From WVWN01 sp964563535 (GTDB lineage Bacteria > RBG-13-66-14 > B26-G2 > WVWN01), in assembly GCA_964563535.1 (NCBI GenBank), contig CAZLXP010000117.1, positions 1 through 7,716 of the forward strand: a stretch of DNA of 7,716 nt, in the 5' to 3' direction. Below, piece by piece: positions 1 to 6,546 of the stretch (positions are counted from its first letter, which is position 1; the number at the start of each line of letters is the position of its first letter). The notes under the pieces were generated by a model. That model saw only the letters and a program-made list of their open reading frames with translations. It ran no database searches and was not told the DNA's origin. The translations under genes and the position numbers were made by a program.

Positions 1-1267
1 CCCCCACCGGTATGCCGAGCAGGTCCGCGGCGCGGCGCCGCCAGTACGACCGCTCCAACTCCTCCGGGACGGCCGCCAGCAACGGCCGCAGCTCGCCGAT
101 AGCCGCCAGCTCCGCGCCGACGGCGTCGCCGGGGTGTTCGCGGCGGGCCAAGGCGAAGACGAAATCGGGCCAATCGACGGCGCCGTCGAGGACCGCGGCC
201 AGCGCCTCGCGACCCTCCGCCGCCACGTCGAACGGGTCCCGCGTCGCCTCGAGGACGCCCACGCGCACGCGCCGCGCGCCCCGCGTCAAAAGCGACGCCA
301 ACGCCCGCCTGGCGGCGCGCAGGCCGGCGTCGTCGCCGTCGAACAACAACGCGAAATCCGAGGCGTGGCGCGCGAGGATGGCCGCCGCCTCGTCGGCCAG
401 CGCCGTCCCGCAGGTCGCGACGACGTTCTCCACCCCCGCCTGGTGCACCCCCAAGAGGTCCATATACCCCTCGACGACGACGCAGCTCCCGGCCCGGGCG
501 ACGGCCGCGCGGTTCTGGTATAAGCCGTAGAGGGTGATGCTTTTATTATATAGGGAGGTGTTGGGCGAGTTGAGGTATTTAGGCTCGCCGTCGCCCAGCG
601 CCCGGCCGCCGAACGCGACGACCCTGCCGGACGCGTTCCAGATGGGGAAGATGACGCGGCCGCGGAAGCGGTCGTAGTAGCCGCCGCCGCTTTTCGACGG
701 GACGGCCAGGCCGGCCTCGGCGATCTCGGCCGGCTCGAACGCCGCCGCCGTCGCGTACTTGAGGAAGGAGTCCCAGCTGTCGGCGACGAGGCCCAGCCGC
801 CACGCGTCCATCGTCTTCTCGGTCAGGCCGCGCTCGAGGAGGTATCGGCGCGCCGCCTCCGCGTATCGGTCCGAGGCGCGCAGGTTGTCGTAGAAGAAAC
901 GCGCCGCCTCTTCCACCACCGCGACCAACCGCTCGCGGCGCCGCTCCTCCGGCGTGACGCGCCCCGCGGCGCGGAGCGTAATGCCCGCCCGTTTAGCCAG
1001 CTCGCGGAGGGCCTCGCCGAACGTAAGGCCCTCCATCTTCATCACGAAGTTGAAGACGTTGCCCCCCTCGCCGCAGCCGAAACAGTAGTAGAGCTGCTTC
1101 GCCGGGGACACCGTAAGCGAAGGCTTGGTGTCGGCGTGGAACGGGCAAAGGCCCTTGAGGTTTTCGCCCGCGGGCGTCAGCGCCGCGTATTGGCTTATGA
1201 CCGCCACGATGTCGGCGGCCTCGCGGACCCGTTCGACGTCGCCGTAACCTCTATCGGGCGCCGCCAT
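1..1267 (-). CDS. dnaG: DNA primase DnaG, 3' part beyond the window
   Basis: DnaG makes the short RNA primers for lagging-strand DNA synthesis at the replication fork. The 422 residues visible run from the start codon and are cut by the left edge. A CHC2-type zinc finger is intact: C41-P-F-H44, then C62-F-G-C65. The primase N-terminal core follows (for example GRVIFPIWN near 203-211, FGGR 219-222, YLNSP 231-235). The Toprim domain has its acidic residue in VVEGYMD (E266) and the metal-binding DGDDAG (D310, D312). These positions nearly match those of E. coli DnaG. The helicase-binding C-terminal domain would lie off the window; primases are usually about 580-650 residues. The ATG at 1267 has a GAGGA Shine-Dalgarno (1273-1277) inside the end of ymdB. 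It starts one base after the ymdB stop, so it probably depends on ymdB transcription and translation. Confidence 0.97.
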   Translation of the reverse strand, partial: MAAPDRGYGDVERVREAADIVAVISQYAALTPAGENLKGLCPFHADTKPSLTVSPAKQLYYCFGCGEGGNVFNFVMKMEGLTFGEALRELAKRAGITLRAAGRVTPEERRRERLVAVVEEAARFFYDNLRASDRYAEAARRYLLERGLTEKTMDAWRLGLVADSWDSFLKYATAAAFEPAEIAEAGLAVPSKSGGGYYDRFRGRVIFPIWNASGRVVAFGGRALGDGEPKYLNSPNTSLYNKSITLYGLYQNRAAVARAGSCVVVEGYMDLLGVHQAGVENVVATCGTALADEAAAILARHASDFALLFDGDDAGLRAARRALASLLTRGARRVRVGVLEATRDPFDVAAEGREALAAVLDGAVDWPDFVFALARREHPGDAVGAELAAIGELRPLLAAVPEELERSYWRRRAADLLGIPVG

Positions 1268-1268
1268 A

Positions 1269-2051
1269 TTATTCCTCGCGCTCCTGGACGCGCTTTATGG
1301 CCGTCGCGCACCCCGTCTTCTCGTCGACCGATATAACCGCCGCCGAGAGGACCCCTATACCTCGAGCCGGCCTGAAGCGCGCCGGCATCCGCGATATGAA
1401 TCGCTTTAAAACCGGCTCGGCCTCGGTCCCGATTACCCCTCCCAGCGGGCCGGTCATGCCTACGTCGGTTATATACGCGGTGCCGCCGGGCGAGACGCGC
1501 TCGTCGGCCGTCTGGACGTGGGTATGGGTTCCGATGAGCGCCGTCACGCGGCCGTCGAGGTAGTGCGCCATGGCCTCCTTCTCGGAGGTGGCCTCGGCGT
1601 GAAAGTCGACTACGACGACCTTCGCCCGGTTGGCCAAGACGGCGAGGGCGGCGTCGAGGGCGCGGAAGGGGCAATCCAACATGTCCATGAAGACGCGGCC
1701 TTGCGCGTTTATCACGGCGACTTTATGCCCCTCGGGGGTCGTCGCGACGAGCCACCCGCGCCCGGGCGCGCCGGGCGGATAATTGAGGGGCCTGAGCAGC
1801 GTCGGCATCTCGTCCATCCCCTCGGCGGCCTCGCGGTGCACGAAGACGTGGTTGCCGGAGGTCGCGACGTCCACGCCGGCGCGGGTTATCTGCGCCACCG
1901 TCTCGGGGGTGACGCCGGCGCCGCCGGCGACATTCTCGACGTTGGCGATGACGAGGGAGGCGTTATGTTCTTTCTTCAACGCCGGGGCGCGCTCGACCAC
2001 GAGCCGCCGCCCGGGGGCGCCGACGACATCTCCGATAAAAAGTATTTCCAT
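1269..2051 (-). CDS. ymdB: YmdB/TIGR00282-family metallophosphoesterase
   Basis: The 260-residue protein matches the usual length of this family. In Bacillus, YmdB is a dimetal phosphodiesterase acting on 2',3'-cyclic nucleotides, and it influences biofilm and motility decisions through RNA metabolism. All signature residues are visible: D8 in FIGDVVG, N37-V-E39-N40, G66-N67-H68, D149-F-H151-A-E153 and G-T-H176-T-H178, followed by the glycine-rich YITDVGMTGPLGG. I chose the ATG at 2051 because family members begin at MEILFIGD. The frame continues upstream to an ATG at 2126, which would add 25 arginine-rich residues. No good Shine-Dalgarno precedes 2051, while GAGG stands 7-8 bases before 2126, so the start is not fully settled. 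dnaG follows with a one-base gap. The physiological substrate in this organism is inferred from the family only. Confidence 0.95.
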   Translation of the reverse strand: MEILFIGDVVGAPGRRLVVERAPALKKEHNASLVIANVENVAGGAGVTPETVAQITRAGVDVATSGNHVFVHREAAEGMDEMPTLLRPLNYPPGAPGRGWLVATTPEGHKVAVINAQGRVFMDMLDCPFRALDAALAVLANRAKVVVVDFHAEATSEKEAMAHYLDGRVTALIGTHTHVQTADERVSPGGTAYITDVGMTGPLGGVIGTEAEPVLKRFISRMPARFRPARGIGVLSAAVISVDEKTGCATAIKRVQEREE

Positions 2052-2251
2052 GGCGGGGTCTTGCGAGGCGGCTCGGCGACGAGGGGCGCGGATGTCGCCC
2101 GGCCGCGTCCTCCCCTTATATAACATAACGGCGCCTCGTTTAACAGATGAATTTCGGTGCCGTATATAACCCGCGATAACAGGCCGCCGCTAAAAACTGC
2201 TTAAGTTAACATAATATAAAAATTGTAAAATAATAACTGGGGGCGTCTTAC

Positions 2252-2269
2252 GCCGGCCGCGCCGGCCGC
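2252..2269. repeat. Two tandem copies of a 9-base GC-rich unit
   Basis: GCCGGCCGC occurs twice head to tail. Each copy contains the palindrome GCCGGC. In such a GC-rich sequence this may be chance; no function is implied. Confidence 0.4.
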
Positions 2270-2335
2270 CGTCTCACTCCCCCGCGCGTGACTAAGCATG
2301 AATTATTTTAAACGCGAATGACCTTTCTTGCGCCG

Positions 2336-2363
2336 TTGACGGGCTTCGGGCCGCTGTGAAAAT
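2336..2363 (+). promoter_or_regulatory. Weak sigma70-type promoter candidate for the glycosyltransferase
   Basis: TTGACG (2336-2341, five of six consensus bases) is followed after 16 bases by GAAAAT (2358-2363, four of six). Transcription would begin near 2370, giving a leader of about 45 bases before the ATG at 2415. The -10 is poor, so this is only a candidate. Confidence 0.3.
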
Positions 2364-2414
2364 AAAACCGGCGCCCCGCGGCCCCTCGCAGCCTTCCGGC
2401 GGCGCCGACGCGCG

Positions 2415-3536
2415 ATGAAGGTCGTAACGTTTAAACGCCGCGCCCACTTCGGGCGTACGACCATAGCCCCGGGCGAGCCGGTCCTCCTCCCGGACCGGGC
2501 GGCCGCGAACCTCCTGGCCGATTGCCCCGGCCTCGTCGCCGTCGCCGCCTTCGACGGCCATTACAATAAATACGAGGGCCAACCGCTGGACGGCCGCTCG
2601 CTTTTACTCGTGCGGCACGGCGGCTTCGGCGACCTGCTTTTCCTCACGCCGCTACTCCGACACCTCGACGAAAGATATAAACACGCGGGCCTGGCCGTCG
2701 CCTGCGGCCGCCGCTACCACGGCGTCTTCCTGCGCAACGCCAACGTCCGGCGGATATTCGCGTACCCCGTCAAACTGAAGGACTTCATCTCCTACGACTA
2801 CCAGCTGTGCTACGAGGGGACGCTGGAGACAAGTGCGGACCCGAGCTGCCACGCCGTCGACCTTATGGCGCGGCACGCCGGCTTAGCCGACGTGGGCGAT
2901 AAGCGGCTGGTATATGAGGTCGAGGCCGCGCTCGCCCATAAGGGCAAGAACATTTTGCGAAACGAGTTGAAGGTCAAGGCCGGCGACGCGACGGTCGGCC
3001 TTCACCTCCGCGCCTCGTCTCCCATCAGGACGTATCCGCTGGAGAGCAGCTTGCTCGTCGCGGCGACGCTGGGGGCCGCCGGCGCCCGCGTCTTCTTGCT
3101 GGGCGCCGAGGGCGATTGGCGAAAAACCGTAGGCCGAAAACTGCCGCCGTCCGTTAAATTTCGAAACGTCGACAATCTGTGTGGCCGCTTCCGCACGATG
3201 GACCACACCGCCGCCTTCTTGTCGCGGTTGGATTTACTAATAGGGCCCGACTCGTCGCTGGTCCACTTCGCCGGCGCTTTGGATATCGCGACGGTCGCGT
3301 TATACGGCCCGTTTCCGGGCGCCGTCCGGACGAAGTATTACCCGCGTTGTATGACGCTGGAGGGTAGGTACGCCCGGCCCCCGGACATGCGGGAATGTAC
3401 GCCGTGCTTCAAACACGGCCCGCGCCCTTGCCCGCAGGCGGCCGACGACGGCGCAAGCCCGTGCCTGCGGAACCTGGAGCCGGAGGCCGTCGTGCGGACG
3501 GCGTTGGGAATGTTAGCTAAAAAAGGTTGGAGCTAA
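2415..3536 (+). CDS. Glycosyltransferase family 9 (heptosyltransferase-like) with N-terminal extension
   Basis: A 373-residue protein of the GT-B fold family 9, whose members move sugars such as ADP-heptose onto lipopolysaccharide or other surface glycans at the inner face of the cytoplasmic membrane. The N-terminal Rossmann start is LLLVRHGGFGDLL (63-75), with the conserved G-x-x-G-D ending at D73. The nucleotide-sugar half carries the hallmark IGPDSSLVHFAGAL (276-289) followed by ALYGP (295-299). A cysteine cluster, C328-x2-C331-x7-C339-x10-C350, lies near the end; similar clusters are common in GT9 proteins. Residues 1-55 precede the usual GT9 start and form a small separate module (…IAPGEPVLLPDRAAANLL…). 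I see no signal peptide or membrane segment. No Shine-Dalgarno precedes the ATG, which is the first start available in the frame. It stands alone on the plus strand without other glycan genes. Donor and acceptor cannot be told from sequence. Confidence 0.88.
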   Translation: MKVVTFKRRAHFGRTTIAPGEPVLLPDRAAANLLADCPGLVAVAAFDGHYNKYEGQPLDGRSLLLVRHGGFGDLLFLTPLLRHLDERYKHAGLAVACGRRYHGVFLRNANVRRIFAYPVKLKDFISYDYQLCYEGTLETSADPSCHAVDLMARHAGLADVGDKRLVYEVEAALAHKGKNILRNELKVKAGDATVGLHLRASSPIRTYPLESSLLVAATLGAAGARVFLLGAEGDWRKTVGRKLPPSVKFRNVDNLCGRFRTMDHTAAFLSRLDLLIGPDSSLVHFAGALDIATVALYGPFPGAVRTKYYPRCMTLEGRYARPPDMRECTPCFKHGPRPCPQAADDGASPCLRNLEPEAVVRTALGMLAKKGWS

Positions 3537-3562
3537 GCGCGCCGCGGCAAAGGTTGATTAAC

Positions 3563-3596
3563 TTGACTTTGACCGCAATTTTGGTAAAATTATATT
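3563..3596 (+). promoter_or_regulatory. Promoter of the secreted propeller gene, two overlapping registers
   Basis: TTGACT (3563-3568) and TAAAAT (3585-3590) are separated by 16 bases. Shifted by six bases, TTGACC (3569-3574) and TATATT (3591-3596) are again separated by 16. Both pairs fit sigma70 consensus well and lie in an AT-rich stretch just upstream of the gene, leaving a leader of about 35-45 bases. The gene therefore need not depend on readthrough from the glycosyltransferase. Confidence 0.65.
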
Positions 3597-3637
3597 AGGA
3601 TATACTAAAAAAGCCGTCTATTTTTGGGGGTCCGCCA

Positions 3638-4672
3638 ATGGGGATAAAAATCATAACAATGGCATTTTTTATCGGCGCGTCCGTAAATGCGGCCTACGCC
3701 GCGTGGGAGAAGGTCCCGCTGCCGCCGCGGGCCCAACAAACGCCTTTCGCATTTATGGAATTCGCTAACCCCAACCTAGGCTACGCCTCCATACAGGAAA
3801 GGATTTGGCCCGAGAACTTCCTAATATATCGGGACGGCGGGTGGGAGTTAACGCGCCTAGGTATGTTCCAGGGTTACGCGCAAGACATTTCGCTTTTGCC
3901 TGGCGGTTACGGGTGGCTGGGCGGGAGACACGGCGGCCTGTATAGGTTATTCTACGCCGCCCGCAATAAAGGCGGGGTTGGTTGGGACGAAATACAAAAC
4001 CCGTACTCGGAACCCCCGGGTTACGAAGGCGATTTCGGCGTCGTAAGTTTCGGCGCGGTAGAAGACGGTTGGTTCCTTTTCGGGAACCCTATACGTTTTT
4101 TAAGGTACCGGCAAGGTACGTGGGAAATAATCCCGAACCCCCTTCCCGCGCAGCTCGGCCAACCAAGCGACATATGTTTCGTTAGCGCCAACGAGGGTTG
4201 GGTATCCGGGGCGAACGGTTACGCCCACTATAAGAACGGGACGTGGGAATTCGTAGCGGGCCCGATAGGGACGCGCCTAGATTTCACCGCGCCCGACGAT
4301 GGTTGGACAGCTAATTACGATAAGGGCCACATAATACATTACGACGGCTCGAGTTGGCGGGTTGTATTTTCCGTTCCGGGCGCCAACCCTTGCGGTTTAT
4401 CTTTTTACGACCGTAATAACGGTTGGGCCGTATTTTATAAGGCAGGTACGCCGGGCCTGTTTTACAAATACGAAAGCGGGAAATGGCGCGAAATAAAACC
4501 GCCTTCGACCCGGGTACATTTACCTTTCGACGTGGTATCGCCTACTGAAGCGTGGTTTTTAGGTTCTGAGCTAGAAATCGGCAAAGGTTATAAATATTTT
4601 ACTTGGCATTGGTATACCGAGCCCAACGTTCAACCTATGTCGCTGGGTAAAATAAAAACGTTATTCAGGTAA
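3638..4672 (+). CDS. Secreted protein with beta-propeller-like repeats, function unknown
   Basis: I do not recognise a named family. The 344-residue product begins with a short signal peptide (K4, hydrophobic ITMAFFIGASVNA, likely cleavage after AYA at about 21), so it should reach the periplasm or beyond. The mature part repeats a pattern of about 37-47 residues: an aspartate/asparagine-rich turn, then GW or AW (93, 145, 188, 223, 263, 306), then a tyrosine-rich strand and a W-E/R-hydrophobic strand (W69, W116, W162, W203, W240, W283). This suggests six blades of a propeller similar to BNR/YCF48-type repeats. The first GW-like element is degenerate (LGY, 47-49). No membrane anchor, lipobox or C-terminal sorting domain is visible. 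A GGGGG run seven bases before the ATG is a weak ribosome site. Codons are visibly richer in A/T-ending triplets than in neighbouring genes. Propellers of this sort often mediate binding; catalytic activity is not suggested. Confidence 0.85.
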   Translation: MGIKIITMAFFIGASVNAAYAAWEKVPLPPRAQQTPFAFMEFANPNLGYASIQERIWPENFLIYRDGGWELTRLGMFQGYAQDISLLPGGYGWLGGRHGGLYRLFYAARNKGGVGWDEIQNPYSEPPGYEGDFGVVSFGAVEDGWFLFGNPIRFLRYRQGTWEIIPNPLPAQLGQPSDICFVSANEGWVSGANGYAHYKNGTWEFVAGPIGTRLDFTAPDDGWTANYDKGHIIHYDGSSWRVVFSVPGANPCGLSFYDRNNGWAVFYKAGTPGLFYKYESGKWREIKPPSTRVHLPFDVVSPTEAWFLGSELEIGKGYKYFTWHWYTEPNVQPMSLGKIKTLFR

Positions 4673-4716
4673 GCTTAGGAGGTAAGGGAATGTCGCGCGG
4701 GGGGGGGGTCAATCGT

Positions 4717-4742
4717 GCCGTCAGGTGTTACCACCTGACGGC
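4717..4742. repeat. Perfect 11-bp stem-loop (first REP-like element)
   Basis: GCCGTCAGGTG (4717-4727) and CACCTGACGGC (4732-4742) are exact reverse complements around the four-base loop TTAC. There is no T-run after it on the plus strand, so it is not itself a terminator. It would lie in the 3' untranslated part of the propeller mRNA, upstream of the terminator, where such stems commonly block 3' exonucleases. It resembles the next stem-loop in sequence. Confidence 0.85.
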
Positions 4743-4749
4743 TAAATTA

Positions 4750-4773
4750 GCGTCGGGTGGAAACACCCAACGC
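4750..4773. repeat. Second related stem-loop with GAAA tetraloop
   Basis: GCGTCGGGTG (4750-4759) pairs with CACCCAACGC (4764-4773) across loop GAAA, with one C-A mismatch in a 10-position stem. Its 22-base core (4751-4772) matches that of the first stem-loop (4719-4740) at 16 positions, and the starts are 32 bases apart. The shared pattern is CGTCRGGTG, four loop bases, then CACCYRACG. Two alike palindromes in one short intergenic space suggest a repeat family of REP type; whether it recurs in the genome cannot be seen here. Confidence 0.75.
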
Positions 4774-4784
4774 CACATGAAAAA

Positions 4785-4806
4785 AAGCCGGCCTTCGGGC
4801 CGGCTT
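4785..4806. terminator. Bidirectional intrinsic terminator between the propeller gene and rny
   Basis: A perfect 9-bp stem AAGCCGGCC / GGCCGGCTT closes a TTCG loop. On the minus strand it is followed by seven T (complement of 4780-4786) 21 bases after the rny stop. On the plus strand it is followed by CTTATTTT. It therefore serves both convergent transcripts, more strongly rny. Confidence 0.92.
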
Positions 4807-4826
4807 CTTATTTTAAATCATCCAAG

Positions 4827-6404
4827 TTACTTGGCGTAGTCGACGGCGCGCGTCTCGCGGATGACGACCACCTTTATCTTGCCCGGGTATTCCAGCTCCT
4901 TCTCGATGGTCTCGGCGATGCGGCGCGCCAGCTCCTCGGCCTCGGCGTCCGAGACGCGCTCCTGCTCGACGATGATGCGGACCTCGCGGCCCGCCTGGAT
5001 GGCGTACGCCTTCGAGACGCCGGAGAACGAGTCCGCTATCTCCTCCAGCTTGGTGATGCGTTTGATGTAGGACTCGAGCGACTCGCGGCGGGCGCCGGGC
5101 CGCGCGGCGCTGATGGCGTCCGCGGCCGCGACCAGCACCGCCTCCACGCTGGTGGGCTCGGTTCGGCCGTGGTGCGCCTCGCAGGCGTTGACCACCTCCC
5201 GCGACTCGCCGAACTTGCGCAAGAGGTCGGCGCCGATCTGAGGGTGGGTCCCCTCCACCTCGTGGTCCACCGCCTTGCCGACGTCGTGCAACAGGCCGGC
5301 GCGGCGGGCGCTGTCGCCGGGCAACCCCAGCTCGTTGGCCATGATGCCGGCGAGGTAGGCCACCTCTTTGGAGTGGCCGAGGACGTTCTGGCCGTAGGAC
5401 GTGCGGTATTTGAGCCGCCCCAGCGTCCGCACCAGCTCCGGGTCCATCTCGTTGATGTTGAGCTCCAGGATGGTCCCCTCGCCCACTTCCACCAGCTCCT
5501 GCTCGAGCTCGCCGCGGAGCTTGTCGACTATCTCCTCGACGCGGCCGGGGTGGATGCGGCCGTCAACGATAAGGCGCTCCAGCGCGCGCTTCGCGACCTC
5601 CCGCCGTATGGGGTCGAAGGAGGACACGATTACCGCCTCGGGGGTATCGTCGACGATGAGGTCGACGCCGGTGGCGGCCTCGATGGCGCGGATGTTGCGG
5701 CCCTCGCGGCCGATTATCCGCCCCTTCATTTCGTCGTTGGGGAGCTCCACCACCGAGACGGTGCTCTCGGCGACGTGGTCGGAGGCACAGCGTTGGATGG
5801 CGAGGCTGATGATATCCCGGGCCAGGCGGTCGCCCTCCGCCTCGGCCCGGTCCTTGATTTCCTTTATGGTGCGGGCGGCGTCGCGCGACGCGTCGGCGAC
5901 GAGGTTCTTCATCAAGATCTCTTTGGCCTCGGCCGCCGACATGCCCGATACGCGCTCGAGCATGCGGTTCTGCTCGTCGGCCTTGCGCGCCAGCGCGTCT
6001 TCCTTGTTCTTTAACGTCCCCTCGTGCCGCTCGAGGTTTTTCTCGCGGCTGCCTAGTTGGTGCTCTTTCTTATCAAAATTATCGGCCCGGCGCTCGAGGG
6101 ATTCCTCCTTTTGCCTGAGCCGATTTTCAAGGTTCTTTAAATCTCGGTGCCGCTGCTCGGTCTCTCTCTCCGCTTCCTCCTTGAGCTTAAAGATTTCGTC
6201 TTTAGCTCGCAGTAAGGCCGAGGTCTTCGTGTTCTCCGCTTCCCGCTCTGCTTCCTCCGTTATTTTTGCGGCAATCGTCTCCGCGGTCTTAATTTTAGAC
6301 TCGGCGATGCGCCGCCGGGCGATATATCCCAACCAGAAGAATATCGCCCCGGCCGCAACGATCGCCCCCAACAGCACCAGAAGGGTTTGAAGGGGTGTAA
6401 ACAT
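4827..6404 (-). CDS. rny: Ribonuclease Y
   Basis: RNase Y is a membrane-anchored endoribonuclease that starts mRNA decay. The 525-residue product has the complete family architecture and length. There is an N-terminal membrane segment (about 4-28, TLLVLLGAIVAAGAIFFWLG). A long charged coiled coil covers roughly 30-185. A KH RNA-binding domain carries GRIIGREGRN (228-237). The HD hydrolase domain has H344, the H373-D374 pair in LLHDVGKA, H411-H412 and D429 in AAADAISAARPG, and it ends with the usual IKVVVIRE tail. I chose the ATG at 6404 because a strong Shine-Dalgarno precedes it and because MFTPLQ leads directly into the membrane segment; the frame stays open 28 codons further, but those residues are not family-like. 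In many genomes ymdB follows rny; here two opposite-strand genes separate them. It is probably driven by promoters at 6519-6546 and/or 6683-6711 and ends at the hairpin at 4785-4806. Confidence 0.98.
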   Translation of the reverse strand: MFTPLQTLLVLLGAIVAAGAIFFWLGYIARRRIAESKIKTAETIAAKITEEAEREAENTKTSALLRAKDEIFKLKEEAERETEQRHRDLKNLENRLRQKEESLERRADNFDKKEHQLGSREKNLERHEGTLKNKEDALARKADEQNRMLERVSGMSAAEAKEILMKNLVADASRDAARTIKEIKDRAEAEGDRLARDIISLAIQRCASDHVAESTVSVVELPNDEMKGRIIGREGRNIRAIEAATGVDLIVDDTPEAVIVSSFDPIRREVAKRALERLIVDGRIHPGRVEEIVDKLRGELEQELVEVGEGTILELNINEMDPELVRTLGRLKYRTSYGQNVLGHSKEVAYLAGIMANELGLPGDSARRAGLLHDVGKAVDHEVEGTHPQIGADLLRKFGESREVVNACEAHHGRTEPTSVEAVLVAAADAISAARPGARRESLESYIKRITKLEEIADSFSGVSKAYAIQAGREVRIIVEQERVSDAEAEELARRIAETIEKELEYPGKIKVVVIRETRAVDYAK

Positions 6405-6408
6405 CGGT

Positions 6409-6416
6409 ACCTCCCC
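6409..6416 (-). promoter_or_regulatory. Ribosome binding site fixing the rny start
   Basis: Read on the minus strand, GGGGAGGT stands four bases before the ATG at 6404. It is much better than anything before the upstream in-frame ATG at 6488, and so settles the start. Confidence 0.85.
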
Positions 6417-6518
6417 GCGCGACGACGGGAAGGCGGCCCGAGCTTTCGAACCGGAAATCGGTCGAGGTACGCGCCCCAAGACCGCCATAGCATCGGCGTC
6501 CGCCGGGCGCGTATGGTT

Positions 6519-6546
6519 TAATTATTTCTTTCCGGTATATCATCAA
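6519..6546 (-). promoter_or_regulatory. Proximal promoter candidate for rny
   Basis: On the minus strand TTGATG (complement of 6541-6546) is followed after 16 bases by TAATTA (complement of 6519-6524), in a local AT-rich patch. It would give a leader of about 105 bases. It is weaker than the upstream promoter. Confidence 0.45.

Larger units (their letters stand above)
2052..2414. other. Divergent intergenic region between ymdB and the glycosyltransferase
   Basis: No credible gene lies in these 363 bases. The part next to ymdB is GC-rich and may be its untranslated leader. The patch 2191-2237 is strikingly AT-rich (TTAAGTTAAC, then runs of A and T) in a GC-rich background and is the natural place for divergent promoters, but I could not find a well-spaced -35/-10 pair there on either strand. 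On the minus strand, TATATAAC-like stretches occur near 2117-2124 and 2163-2170 upstream of ymdB, again without a clear -35. GC-rich short repeats follow at 2252-2269. Confidence 0.6.
4677..4839 (+). other. Perfect Shine-Dalgarno and ATG with only a doubtful short reading frame
   Basis: AGGAGGT (4677-4683) stands six bases before an ATG at 4690, only five bases beyond the propeller gene stop, exactly as for a second gene in an operon. The frame then runs 49 codons to a TAG at 4837. It passes through the G10 run, both stem-loops and the terminator, and overlaps the end of rny. The product begins MSRGGGVNRAV and matches nothing I know. It may be the relic of a gene replaced by the repeat elements, or chance. 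I do not call it a gene. Confidence 0.3.

Noticed and set aside
12..530. Plus-strand frame of 172 codons at the left edge
   Set aside because: Antisense to the dnaG Toprim region; low-complexity S/A/R/T composition.
1518..2123. Plus-strand frame of 201 codons opposite ymdB
   Set aside because: Antisense to a clearly recognised YmdB and without motifs or a ribosome site.
2292..2582. Minus-strand frame of 96 codons across the glycosyltransferase start
   Set aside because: Overlaps the 5' end of the glycosyltransferase gene antisense, with no ribosome site or domain.
4673..4826. CRISPR array suggested by repeated hairpins
   Set aside because: Only two imperfectly alike palindromes, with no uniform spacers and no cas genes.
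5169..6014. Second plus-strand frame of 281 codons across rny
   Set aside because: Another antisense shadow of rny; rich in V, A, G, D, H without domain signatures.
5401..6390. Open frame of 329 codons on the plus strand, serine- and arginine-rich
   Set aside because: It lies antisense within rny, which has a full set of conserved motifs. Long antisense frames are common in GC-rich genes, and the translation resembles no protein.
6435..6460. TTCGAA stretch resembling a tRNA T-loop
   Set aside because: The flanking bases do not form the 5-bp T stem, and no acceptor or anticodon arm is found around it.
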